IMG/VR virus record: IMGVR_UViG_3300044620_001118
Coordinates: 1 to 27,905 of that record
Reading direction: 5' to 3' (one strand)
DNA: 27,905 bases
From: a virus
The translations under genes were made by a program, and so were the position numbers. Positions 12,001 through 16,080 of the stretch are shown in pieces (the first letter of the stretch is position 1; the number at the start of each line of letters is the position of its first letter). The notes below the pieces were generated by a model, which did no database searches, was not told the DNA's origin, and worked only from the letters and a program-made list of their open reading frames with translations.

Positions 12001-14439
12001 CCCACCCGCTCGAGTTGTGGCTGTTCTAACTCCTTGTTCAACAAGCTGAGCTGTAGTAGTCCCTGTTAAATATCTAGCTTTTAAATCTTCTCTTAACTGA
12101 CTCTGCGCCATACTGTACTTCATTGCCATTGTTGCGTCTGTTGGTCTAGATCTACCTAAATTAGGATTTAACGCCAGAGCTTGCTTCTGTATATAATTTT
12201 CTATATCTTGCGGCGTGTTGCGAACATCCTTATCATTTTCATCTCTTTGGAGATACCCATCCGGCATGTGCACATCCGCGTTTAATCCTAAAGCAGCCGC
12301 AGCAACAGATCCGGCAATGTCTGTTCCAGTTTGCCCACCTGACACAATTGTACTTAACTGTGGATACTGAGCTTTGACTATTTTTAAAATATCATAAACG
12401 TTTCGATTAACTTGATCTTGAGAAACTCCCGCTTTTTTCCAAGCCGGCATAGCATTTCCTGAAACATTAAGAGAAGTGGCGCTTGTCGCTTTTAGAGATT
12501 CTACTAACCTAGCTGCTATTTGTTCGTTACTTTGTCCCTCGTCACTTACTAAAACTCCGCCAGCCGCTTTTACAGCCGACGCTGTTTTTCTTTCTCCAGG
12601 GGTTGCATGGTCAGCTGCGTAAGACAGTGTTACTGGAGCGGCCGCAGCGTTTCTCTCTGTCCTGCGCGGATACGATCCCCCAGTGCTTACACTTACCAAT
12701 CCTCTAGTTGTTGATGGACCTACTGGAACTACAATGGGCTTTTCGTCAAGTGTTGCATATGTTCTTTGTTCAGCTCGAGCAGCAGCTAAAGCTTTGCCAG
12801 CTTCTTTTCTGGATTCTGGAGTTCCTGCTACAGCGTACTCTTCTTCAGCTCTTTTTACTCTTTTTTCTAGCTCGTCTTTAACTCTTTGATGAAGAATGCC
12901 TGCTAACGATGTCTCACTTTCTTTTTGATTAACTCCATCAGAAGTAAACAAATTTTTAAATATTTCTTTTACATTCAATCCCCGCAGCATTCTAATTTGA
13001 TCTTGTGTAGATTTACCGCTACTTGCTTGTAGCTTTTCGGCTAAAAACGCAGCAAAAATACCTGAGAATGCATTTTGAGCTGTTGGTCCACCAAACACGC
13101 CCAATGATTTACCTTCTCTACCGATGGCTCCTCTTGCCGTTGTATCTGTAGAAGCTCCTTGTACTAGGGGACCAAACCTTGACAAAGCGGCCATTATAGA
13201 TCTTGGAATCTTTGATGAAAGATTTGTTTCGGCTGCTGCAGGGTTTGTGGTCGGACTTACAACTCTACCTGACCTCAAATCTTGAATTGCGTTCTGTAGA
13301 ATTGAGTCCATTGCCCGAGTAATGTCGTAATCAACCCCTTCTTGGAAAAGTTGATTAGTTGCTGCCGACTCCATGTAACCTCGTGATATGTCTTGCCCTA
13401 CACGTAAGTCTTCGTTAGTTCCTTTCCCTACTCGAATTCCAAGTCTGGTTTTAACAGAGTCTTTAAATTTTCCCCACGTATTGTGCAAAGACCTTCTTCT
13501 CGCTCTGCCAGAAGCCTGTTGTTCAGCACCTGCTGTAAGAGAGTCTCCGAATCCTTCACCGTCGTCTCCAGAACCAGGCCTTTCAACATAGTTTACTTTG
13601 CCTCCATAACCCATTTCATTTTCAAAACCAACGTCAGATAACTGACTTCTCTGAACAACCGGACGAGCAACTGCTTTTCTAACCATCTGTTTGACAGTTC
13701 CTAGAACCTGCCTAAACGACTGTATATTGCCCATTCTCTTAGTTGCTTGTTGGCCCGCTGCCATGAAACCGTCACCAATATCCGCTACAACAGTAGTCAA
13801 AGCTTCTTCAAACGCATCGACTACCGCACCCACCGGGCTTCCTGGTTTTATACTCTGAAGTAGACCGGCGCCTCGGTTACTTCCGGCAGCAGTTTGTTTT
13901 TGCGCAATTGAGCGGATTAACGCCCTCATCTGAGATATTTCTGGCTTAGAAAGTGCGTTAACATCTGAAGTTTCTGTAAGAACGTTCGATCTTTTTGGAG
14001 AAGGCCCTTCTCCTTTGTAAAGCCCAAAAGTATTAGGAGTTGTTATACCGTATTGTCCCGGCAAATCAGGTTCTTTTGCAGTTGACGATCTTGATCCTCT
14101 AGGAGCAGCTCCAGAAGGTTTTGCGGCAGTCGTGACAGCGTTTGCTTGCTTCGCTGCATTTGCTTCTTGCTGCAATAGAGCAATGCGTTCTTCAATTATT
14201 TGATTGAGTCTTTTGTTTGAAGCTATCGCTTCTTCGACGTCCTCAACACGAATTTGGGCCTGTCGTTCTGATTTTCGACCTATAACTTCTCCGGTTTTGG
14301 AGTCTTTTATTGTAGGCTCTAAATCTTTAGTGTTAATTCCAACACTGTCTAAAAGTTTTTTAGCTTCTGGGACTGTCTGAATAATATCATTCAGCATAGT
14401 CAACAAGCTTTCTAACTTAGAAATATAGCTGTCTGACAT
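1..14439 (-). CDS. Giant tail tape measure protein, multidomain, partial (3' end outside window)
   Basis: One minus-strand frame stays open from an ATG at 14439, preceded by an AGGTG Shine-Dalgarno, to the left edge: at least 4,813 residues without a stop. It follows directly after the tail chaperone genes, the classic tape measure position. Residues about 3777-4000 resemble the tape-measure core (alternating helices, 'SGNMSSLSRRFEI', then a long helix ending 'ALEPILNYF'). Other parts in order: helical N-terminus (1-600), SLOG-like domain (603-745), helical region (750-1590), Arg/Glu/Lys-rich coiled coil (about 1594-3250), glycine-rich linkers (3254-3454), nuclease domain (4174-4295), glycine zipper (4340-4380). 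Tape measures set tail length and pass through the tail into the host during infection. At about 0.15 nm per helical residue this one would imply a tail near or above 700 nm, less if the globular parts do not span length (inference). A fused or polyvalent protein that is only partly ruler is the alternative. Confidence 0.86.
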   Translation of the reverse strand, partial: MSDSYISKLESLLTMLNDIIQTVPEAKKLLDSVGINTKDLEPTIKDSKTGEVIGRKSERQAQIRVEDVEEAIASNKRLNQIIEERIALLQQEANAAKQANAVTTAAKPSGAAPRGSRSSTAKEPDLPGQYGITTPNTFGLYKGEGPSPKRSNVLTETSDVNALSKPEISQMRALIRSIAQKQTAAGSNRGAGLLQSIKPGSPVGAVVDAFEEALTTVVADIGDGFMAAGQQATKRMGNIQSFRQVLGTVKQMVRKAVARPVVQRSQLSDVGFENEMGYGGKVNYVERPGSGDDGEGFGDSLTAGAEQQASGRARRRSLHNTWGKFKDSVKTRLGIRVGKGTNEDLRVGQDISRGYMESAATNQLFQEGVDYDITRAMDSILQNAIQDLRSGRVVSPTTNPAAAETNLSSKIPRSIMAALSRFGPLVQGASTDTTARGAIGREGKSLGVFGGPTAQNAFSGIFAAFLAEKLQASSGKSTQDQIRMLRGLNVKEIFKNLFTSDGVNQKESETSLAGILHQRVKDELEKRVKRAEEEYAVAGTPESRKEAGKALAAARAEQRTYATLDEKPIVVPVGPSTTRGLVSVSTGGSYPRRTERNAAAAPVTLSYAADHATPGERKTASAVKAAGGVLVSDEGQSNEQIAARLVESLKATSATSLNVSGNAMPAWKKAGVSQDQVNRNVYDILKIVKAQYPQLSTIVSGGQTGTDIAGSVAAAALGLNADVHMPDGYLQRDENDKDVRNTPQDIENYIQKQALALNPNLGRSRPTDATMAMKYSMAQSQLREDLKARYLTGTTTAQLVEQGVRTATTRAGGGYKPGQVIEIPEAPGTRYRVTSVEKPDFSTPEGIAAWEAKEGWSFKDLPDSIRKQVTNPRARQISFEPYKEEDTPAGPSSVVIQPTRPVPADMIANPKASITGIENDPEEMITRVAGYGFGRDSFRDMVTNVRPVANRALNYLRRLGRADMPVLFDSPTPLQVIAQNNREGLPLDDGLESQLKVDEEIKQNKYKFTDSILAGFGLIGGSSKYQNFTQGLQTARNITDKDGKVDPRKARELPSPLSQLKNFFSSIQLLEQAEYSGFPILDYANAYDPKNPNRALALEMEAASPMLSELSKRMLARVRTLSRSKEFKSTDSFGQFSMLSKLLRPVLVPALAEGGEDVPSVDTLVSAPDALRQNLPILHTSGGMADRIARVMGTTNDLENSRKQASTVSPISMAKTLRFRISSLARAVLGRMPSPAYNDSVVQRHKREGIVDAGIREDLRISDKLAEQQQADRDFTLEERSGEFTYRSGTYSAGEHVNLEEQREEIDRILRAPEKSLTTAELIRRSQYQAEIAAGLDPLRHLQSGNRQDNAVNYDPAAAMVTTSDKPRERADRSPLDDLIAKFQKFQGDNKGLKQLLATAIGDPKAREKALKLIGGVTPGMANMLRYTDFGDTASVESYVKAAAKDPKNKAMAEQISTFMADTKGHKYLENPAIAEMFNVATRDRPNEAVVEARQQAKEEDVPLARRLGPVIGKLRILQKLKDFGRQSSRDPSLGDTKFLSDMQAIFSVLAPEQTEQFRKMDTKNPEHVQSLTTTNAGRDLVRQMRAVAQGLYLRHMRHPRAVDVEPKEEITKLTKNTPYKNVEFYVGSATENAQLLKRDTAVAEAKDKSQEDPKELFLERLGEEDRNAAIAARDKENADRIAEVNAALDRKEFKEATEGKRRRYFGSNSEANQRRRDTIFKRLTRRVRPLAWWEATKPVKRTKRQINALYRNSPEYLEAKQREKDAKQEAREAENMPVPEVSYGINPSVARGIPGFIKEFQEFDEPKVQSEVKDLEIMRERERERQLLEVDKKREAERLADQENGQNAVDKNRRQRRKEINAALDSKPKKRSKRQRKKILDRLTRNTRTYEQEDFGRDEKGNPLFFTKREKDAFAPIPGDEANNQKIMNELREYYADRNVDAKYPIPARLIDAWMQRENPPRGIDTAMTAQYGDPTRPEYVNKYGSLFGGAGIDPEVASIPRSDPKAKRGTEERSETAKRLFQARQQRRYAIAKQIAVWNAEKEGITDPAEKLAFAEKDVKRSEFATLDQIIVRGRKRIKETEERAAARETEADAATLPIVEKVQNRLFMEASGRFLLPAPDPNKPEEEYTKTAEQLAAEEPARQSAETVRRREAEAKRRSEAAQRGLATRRRNIRRKQIQAVYTNYDAGAVVPPSTPEGIQLEDQRQKKIDEDRINRRKAKSIASKARQPETAAKVAAREAEPRAARKARLQALRIERERKAEQPRLQAEKEAKLQAEKEEAERKAREFREYEDRVTGRFLLPAPDPNKPEEEYTKTHSQLEAERVAKAEADETERQRLADRKQSILGRYNYVHKRYSGGRGDRPRRQFNLTGPTIEVDPVQVREATRTEFEEYLSGGMSIRRPLSYVGQDRPQSAFQTFRQRMSARFRRLTNEGVDVGRMPLVADATKEQPATIAEERELRRQQIAKNAKEIENKKIEDDRKALAELYQKEMSIREKRGEEVRAEREGEADAKIAAIRGSMREDSLDSALRPIQEENAERLYQKRIDEDRINRRKAKSIASKARQPETAAKVAAREEKQYMSEPAVARRTKVAEERRDIREGEAESQIQSIREVIRRREEAERREREYEAQLKPVRILNFSERTRSKQGASYQVPTYERQTPEIDNPAYLAAVEAAREKVNRATGLTESQKDAFLQKLIGKITVPKQSAPPISGFSKFKESTSKFFKDLLTGGVDEGSGTSTWRMFPDVGTGKNVLVRDTPRIARKRNESAERLADRSFITDAKIAAREAKQKAAKAAKPVKMVETDNPEYLAAVAEAKERVEKIAGRISPERKEAYLQNLLDRIAVPAKLTVPATEAISERERQIIDKHVEKYAAARVPRKQRQSVESKKRRPETDLAVAERERKAKEKGEALATVEIDNPAYLAEVEKAKERLAKIAGRVDDATYDAYLQKLVSKITVPAKIMGRRQKPVSAAEQKRIEDYDAQLAASRESRRKEKSIESKRRQPETEARVADRERRQYYKAHPEAMFFDTSRAVMENPALVARRKEIDRRLDERAARTGRPVSDAMRKRAYSLLSKEENPEYAKAVKSVTDWMDSKSITDPEERAMLLARVNVPRQRDIPRTVQTPKGYRLDRQPKDYINLAELRNYSPESDPGAGMRMATDIVETAIQKKLFSDMGPMTAEETASRQARAQKIRDRLLKNKRPYNPEWQKAQRRDEIEELLTYPEEILSDAQRAEKSKLLARFEKGEDIYAVDSGKGSKGSGSGSGGSGGGGGGGGSPPSDDEDGGEEGGRRRGGRKTGRRREGSGTTVTATGSPVNITANTVTATGSPVNIIAAGLAVSGSGSATGAHAAPASGASGVSGTALHAAVVAAASAPSTTPASIVAGRTLVGIGPFGPIYKTGSATTGTAATTPAAGAGAGFFGMFPGLAIPGAGGGFGGGGGGGLPFGVGGEFGEGGARNFGADRLLAVQQLRAARNAYEQNMGSLGGAGVGVSKRELTGIAQTTTKSIIDNNDSFKELLQTANKGGYGQEADDIQAIFSSLDAPGKNIADLATDLSRLQNALVALDKAAEATQNDTTKTSEEIERAAKVRAAAAKVGVLAGFAGEEQDRAAKDVEKETNRRLSALREGLQANTTQQSLFGYTFGQDITRRRLLKGYANEITGGKEGLLYSSLAGNLQAYGVNFLGKEVRRDLRTASAADLAYTQKKLSGGDSEYQRRIDATNAALDKKGITDVNRRQRILNRVTREADRGPGVDITTADLTAMQKTLNEEKSARNQSTLASRFSHFTQKAQQINYWATAAFNAPTAIMQAIDQAVRPALNAESTMISARTLALSPETYGNAMQAALTQQKLFGGTLTKNIGQVTGFIPLANSYGVDINKTFNVARKLAAFDPAQGTEGAQIAIREFLSGNMSSLSRRFEISRSALSNIKQGDAIEMLDSLDALLSGMGLTDRLIEDQAASMATKYDKMLGRLEAAQLSFSKIAVSALEPILNYFVGEDSTIAETSRRDTTDTVLKERVAKRGDSVLTQAAHGRKVIKDLDLNSATFMQDLDAMLANANEAMVKENKLIEESTGQNVNATLYKRLNQMTPEEQDSFKADVRAKMLTGITQESAIRQTITEQTDYAGYQQFVTSRVQLGSLNTTPEMLKDQLDDANKALINKDDQEILVKNLEVLDGDTFNMNLEDGLEVRGRFLGIDAPEKGSAEGLAVKKEIEAIKADPNKEIRIFGGYGEDAKYGRPLVRALVRDKETGEEYDLAAKLLAEGKVEYNDFGGYDSLTAEGKAALDRYRALGQSAADQGIGAVNQFAASMGYGATLQPTQQAIDAVFTKKYGLNGSNIAGLLPSIMLGAGAGAAIGTIAGPWGIAGGALIGGAYGAYQGMNLNRAAFDSDTSVEQRQEILKETEVQMKREDLETLYAPQIRRTMVEQAAEKYNNELLKNAPARAKNPENLVNNQDIEDIIAGTFDRKEIIRFTGRFGAQLEEEIAAATTEFSKTYYGAQQMYMDQLSTNASTLTETQQTALAMRVPSLDDPSKTVSLTERTAQALARQSMGKLKDDQAIAAGEVFYGPETAKTANESILTYNVIADKRTIEAIDLLAKKGELIEVPTGETLLKSVPVINPETGVQELDPLTLRPKVKVEAVPQTELRPTTHQEVVRALKENDTAYINAAITQANLPENQNRSTYFEESKKYSDALMDESTKLRESLYVGLTSNAALLSFTGLGKTMAEKYIPPKMPSSVNTSTTGEAETTIPEYSDVDKALAFVSGFEIDASDSGNEAVIEQLRTTTQQNIDKLKNSAQAFEQLASS
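1300..1425 (-). other. Glycine-zipper hydrophobic segment of the tape measure
   Basis: Residues about 4340-4380 read as a Gly/Ala-rich hydrophobic stretch with 'GAGAGAAIGTIAGPWG' and 'GGALIGGAYGAY'. Such segments in tape measure C-terminal parts are thought to insert into the host membrane during DNA entry. Here it lies just after the nuclease domain. Confidence 0.6.
1555..1920 (-). other. Staphylococcal nuclease-like (thermonuclease) domain in the tape measure
   Basis: Residues about 4174-4295 contain the SNase signature in order: 'VLDGDTF' (about 1885-1905), 'RGRFLGIDAPE' (1822-1854), 'KYGRPLVRALV' (about 1687-1719) and the C-terminal 'LAAKLLAEGKVEY'. Residues equivalent to Asp21, Arg35, Asp40, Glu43 and Arg87 of staphylococcal nuclease are all present, so it looks catalytically intact. 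The family cuts DNA and RNA with calcium. The domain is in frame and follows the tape-measure core, so it would be carried inside the tail (inference). Confidence 0.8.
2440..3110 (-). other. Canonical tape-measure core
   Basis: Residues about 3777-4000 show the pattern typical of siphophage tape measures. 'ALNAESTMISARTLALSP' is followed by helices with 'GVDINKTFNVARKLAAFDPAQG', then 'REFLSGNMSSLSRRFEIS', then 'MATKYDKMLGRLEAAQLSF' and 'ALEPILNYFV'. This is the part that most directly supports the tape measure call. Confidence 0.7.
4021..4680 (-). other. Glycine-rich and low-complexity linkers in the tape measure
   Basis: From 4680 downward the protein has a Gly/Ser run, a polyglycine stretch, an acidic 'SPPSDDEDGG' patch, a basic patch 'GGRRRGGRKTGRRR', then Ala/Ser/Thr-rich sequence and a second polyglycine run near 4085-4130. 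This probably acts as a flexible joint separating the long charged N-terminal part from the canonical tape-measure core. Confidence 0.75.
4417..4494 (-). repeat. Short tandem repeat encoding 'TATGSPVNI' twice
   Basis: Two units of about 36 bases (4417-4452 and 4459-4494), period 42, encode 'VTATGSPVNITA' and 'VTATGSPVNIIA'. They sit in the Gly/Ala/Ser/Thr-rich linker between the charged region and the tape-measure core. Confidence 0.7.
5545..6445 (-). repeat. Three diverged protein repeats of about 44 residues in the tape measure
   Basis: Three copies share the pattern D-N-P-x-Y-L-A-x-V, then x-A-(K/R)-E-(R/K), a G(R/L) turn, A-(Y/F)-L-Q-(K/N)-L and finally (K/R)-I-(T/A)-V-P. They lie at about 5545-5690, 5885-6020 and 6310-6445. 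Intervening sequence differs in length. They look like older duplications of a helical hairpin ruler unit. Confidence 0.7.
6702..6803 (-). repeat. Direct repeat A, copy 1 (about 100 bp)
   Basis: This stretch matches 7713-7814 at a constant offset of 1,011 bases with only about five mismatches by eye. Both copies encode 'INRRKAKSIASKARQPE' followed by an 'AAKVAARE' type helix. An offset divisible by three keeps the frame, so it is an in-frame duplication inside the tape measure gene. Confidence 0.85.
7485..7542 (-). repeat. Direct repeat B, copy 1 (58 bp)
   Basis: Matches 8041-8098 with two mismatches over 58 bases. Both copies encode 'GRFLLPAPDPNKPEEEYTK'. The sequence before and after diverges at once, so the unit is sharply bounded. 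Confidence 0.88.
7713..7814 (-). repeat. Direct repeat A, copy 2 (about 100 bp)
   Basis: Partner of 6702-6803. The near identity at DNA level, including synonymous positions, indicates a recent duplication or gene conversion, unlike the diverged protein-level repeats nearby. Confidence 0.85.
8041..8098 (-). repeat. Direct repeat B, copy 2 (58 bp)
   Basis: Partner of 7485-7542, at an offset of 556 bases. Since 556 is not a multiple of three, yet both copies encode the same peptide in the same frame, the phase must be restored by the copy boundaries: copy 1 reads from 7542 and copy 2 from 8098. The frame identity was checked by translating both copies; the exact offset would be worth recomputing. 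Confidence 0.75.
12205..12633 (-). other. SLOG-like (YpsA/molybdenum-carrier-like) nucleotide-binding domain inside the tape measure
   Basis: Residues about 603-745 read as a Rossmann-like unit. A strand ending 'LNVSGNA' (657-663) is followed by a helix, a strand, and the glycine-rich turn 'SGGQTGTD' (12319-12342), then 'VAAAALGLNADVHMPDG'. The GGQTG-D signature is typical of SLOG-superfamily proteins, which bind nucleotide-derived ligands. The domain is in frame with the tape measure on both sides. SLOG domains occur in phage polyvalent proteins and in defence systems, so a role in handling host nucleotide signals on DNA entry is possible but only inferred. Confidence 0.65.
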
Positions 14440-14448
14440 GTATTACAC

Positions 14449-14706
14449 CTACATAAACATTTCAAAGATTGCAGCTTCTTTTTTAAGATCTGCATCTTCT
14501 TGTTCTTTTATTTTCTTTAATTTTCTACGAATACTAGCATCAACAGCGTGTTGTTTCGCGCTGACTAAAGCGTTCATTTCTAAATGCGTTAAACGCCCTA
14601 TCTTTTGGGCGTTTAACGCGGTCATCTGATGGTCAACTAGAAAATGATCAATCCACATTCCTAGTTCTTGACGACTGTTATTGCAAGTCTTAATCAGATG
14701 ATGAAT
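14449..14706 (-). CDS. Frameshift extension of the tail assembly chaperone (gpT-like part)
   Basis: This frame, offset +1 from the upstream chaperone gene, is open well upstream of the chaperone stop and ends with TAG at 14449, ten bases before the tape measure ATG. It has no convincing start codon with a ribosome binding site near the overlap. Its sequence after the overlap is protein-like (helical, with 'QEDADLKKEAAIFEMFM' at the end). Joined after the GGG codon at 14708-14710, residues 1-135 of the upstream frame plus 85 residues from here give a 220-residue fusion, matching the G/GT organisation of many siphophages. The ORF upstream of 14706 in this frame is out-of-frame reading of the first gene and was not counted. 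Confidence 0.72.
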   Translation of the reverse strand: MHHLIKTCNNSRQELGMWIDHFLVDHQMTALNAQKIGRLTHLEMNALVSAKQHAVDASIRRKLKKIKEQEDADLKKEAAIFEMFM

Positions 14707-15112
14707 CCCCTCCAGACGGCTCAGGCTCACGTAAGGCGTTGTCCTTGTTGAGTGCCTCGATGTATTTATCGAAAGCATCCTTCGATACTTTTCCAAGCGT
14801 CCAAATGTTTTCTGCAAGCTCACGGACAACCTCCCCATTCGCGTCAAGTAATTTTTTCGCCTGAGCCGAGTTCAATTTTGGGCGAATTAATCCTTCAACA
14901 ATTGTGTTTATTGTAAACTCAATTGTATCAGTTTCCCCTGATTTTTGCGAAAGCGTGTTGATCTTCTCCATCTGAGCATAGCTCAGAGCACGAATTCTCA
15001 ACCGTTTCTTCAAACCCTTGATTGTGAGGTCTACTTCAAGAAGCGAATCATCAGTGAGTAAGTCATCGACATTCTCGTAATATTCCCCAGAACCAAATGC
15101 GTAATCTAGCAT
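14690..15112 (-). CDS. Tail assembly chaperone (short, gpG-like product)
   Basis: 140 residues, ATG at 15112 with an AAAGGAGA Shine-Dalgarno. It sits between the tail tube genes and the tape measure gene, the invariant place of siphophage tail assembly chaperones. The product has a beta-rich N-terminus ('SLLEVDLTIKGLKKRLRIRALSY') and a helical remainder ending in a Ser/Gly/Asp tail. These proteins bind the tape measure while the tube polymerises and are not in the virion. A fraction of ribosomes should shift near 14707-14710 into the next frame to give a longer product. Family assignment rests on position, size and the two-frame arrangement rather than on a clear sequence motif. Confidence 0.75.
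   Translation of the reverse strand: MLDYAFGSGEYYENVDDLLTDDSLLEVDLTIKGLKKRLRIRALSYAQMEKINTLSQKSGETDTIEFTINTIVEGLIRPKLNSAQAKKLLDANGEVVRELAENIWTLGKVSKDAFDKYIEALNKDNALREPEPSGGDSSSD
14704..14713 (-). other. Candidate +1 ribosomal frameshift site (GGA GGG GAT)
   Basis: On the minus strand the zero frame reads TCT GGA GGG GAT. The downstream chaperone frame reads GAG GGG ATT. A tRNA on GGG can re-pair perfectly one base 3' because of the GGGG run at 14707-14710, giving +1. A -2 shift would need GGG-tRNA to pair with GAG, which is less favourable. No stop codon directly follows the site; the zero frame ends 18 bases after GGG. Confidence 0.55.
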
Positions 15113-15126
15113 AAAAGTCTCCTTTA

Positions 15127-15170
15127 AATAAAAAAATAAACCCTCTCCGATAACATTTTATCAGAGAGGG
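15127..15170 (-). terminator. Intrinsic terminator after the tail tube gene
   Basis: Minus-strand RNA would fold CCCTCTCTGATAA with TTATCGGAGAGGG (12 of 13 pairs, the remaining one a G-U or mismatch) around a short loop (15141-15170). It is followed by a T-rich run, TTTATTTTTTTATTT. It sits between the abundant tube gene and the low-copy chaperone and tape measure genes, so it probably lowers expression of the latter. Confidence 0.85.
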
Positions 15171-15183
15171 TTGCATTTGACAA
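15155..15183 (-). promoter_or_regulatory. Candidate sigma-70-type promoter for chaperone and tape measure genes
   Basis: Minus strand TTGTCA (15178-15183), 17-base spacer (15161-15177), TAAAAT (15155-15160). The -10 box lies inside the terminator hairpin, so a transcript starting here would contain only the 3' arm and would not form the terminator. About 45 bases separate it from the chaperone ATG. Confidence 0.5.
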
Positions 15184-15209
15184 GCACTTACAATTAATTA
15201 TTAAGCGTC

Positions 15210-15647
15210 TTAGTCGGTGTAGTCGCTGCCAGTTGAGGTGTCGACTGTGAAGCCACCATTGTCCATGAAGTCGAACGATACAGTCACCTGATCGTTTGCG
15301 GCGTTCGTGAGCTGGTAACCAGTCAAGATAGCTGAAGGAATGACCATGGTGTAGCCGCCCTTCGAAACAAGCTTAACGCCGATGTATTCACCGGAGTTTG
15401 AGATGTTGATCAAACGAGTGTGAGTCGTCTGCTGGTCGATCGGAAGCGTTACTTGGAACGAACCGTTAACACGCTTCGTGGTGGTGAACGTGTACATCTT
15501 ACCGTTGTCGTTCAAGAAAGGACCGGCGTCGACCTGTTGGGTCTGCAAAGAAGCCTGCCACTGTGAAACAAACTTAACGTTGTCGTAGGCAGTGCCTGCG
15601 GCATTCTTAATCTTTAAATAACCCTCAATACCTTTAACAATTGCCAT
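15210..15647 (-). CDS. Tail tube (major tail) protein, paralogue 1
   Basis: 145 residues, ATG at 15647 with AGGAGA upstream. It is beta-rich ('GSFQVTLPI', 'TVSFDFMDNGGFTVD'), in the place of the major tail protein directly before the terminator and the chaperones. Roughly half its residues match the adjacent gene at 15661-16077, including the block 'QWQASLQTQQVDAGPFLNDN' and 'SGYQLTNAAND'-like motifs. By eye it uses more C- and G-ending codons than its paralogue, as do the capsid genes, suggesting it is the highly made copy. Tube proteins stack as rings that form the tail lumen. The call rests on position, size and paralogy. Confidence 0.75.
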   Translation of the reverse strand: MAIVKGIEGYLKIKNAAGTAYDNVKFVSQWQASLQTQQVDAGPFLNDNGKMYTFTTTKRVNGSFQVTLPIDQQTTHTRLINISNSGEYIGVKLVSKGGYTMVIPSAILTGYQLTNAANDQVTVSFDFMDNGGFTVDTSTGSDYTD

Positions 15648-15660
15648 TGAAGTAGTTCTC

Positions 15661-16077
15661 CTAATTTAGATTTGGTATTACTATAAATCCGGCGTAGTCG
15701 TAGAAGTCAAACGAGATTGTGACTCGGTCGTTTGCCGCATTTGTCAACTGATAACCGGACAGAAGAGCAGAGGGGATGATCATCTGATATCCGCCTTTGC
15801 TTTTTAACTTGAGCTCGAAATATATCCCGCTGTTCGACAAGTTTATTAACTTGGTATGGACATTGGAACTTGAAGATTCTTGCGTAATCTGAAATGATCC
15901 CTGAACTCGTCGGCTAGTAGTAAAAGAATACATTTTGCCGTTGTCGTTTAAAAAGGGACCAGCGTCCACTTGTTGCGTTTGCAGCGACGCTTGCCACTGC
16001 TCAGCAAAGGGAACTTCTTCTTCGCCTGAATCGTGTTTTATAATAATCTGGCCTTCTACGCCTTTAACAATACTCAT
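15661..16077 (-). CDS. Tail tube protein, paralogue 2
   Basis: 138 residues, ATG at 16077 with a GAGGTG site, located 13 bases upstream of paralogue 1 in the operon. It keeps the same fold signature: 'MSIVKGVEGQIIIK' at the start, a shared central block, and 'VTISFDFYDYAGF' at the end. The two proteins share an identical run of over 20 residues around 'QTQQVDAGPFLNDNGKMY', yet the codons there differ at many synonymous positions, so the duplication is old and the protein is constrained. It may be a minor tube ring component, a tube initiator or an alternating subunit; the sequence does not decide. Confidence 0.72.
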   Translation of the reverse strand: MSIVKGVEGQIIIKHDSGEEEVPFAEQWQASLQTQQVDAGPFLNDNGKMYSFTTSRRVQGSFQITQESSSSNVHTKLINLSNSGIYFELKLKSKGGYQMIIPSALLSGYQLTNAANDRVTISFDFYDYAGFIVIPNLN

Positions 16078-16080
16078 TGC

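Noticed and set aside
14449-14847. A free-standing 132-residue gene starting at 14847
   Set aside because: Its first 47 codons are out-of-frame reading of the chaperone gene; only the part after 14706 is protein-like, which fits frameshift expression better than separate initiation.
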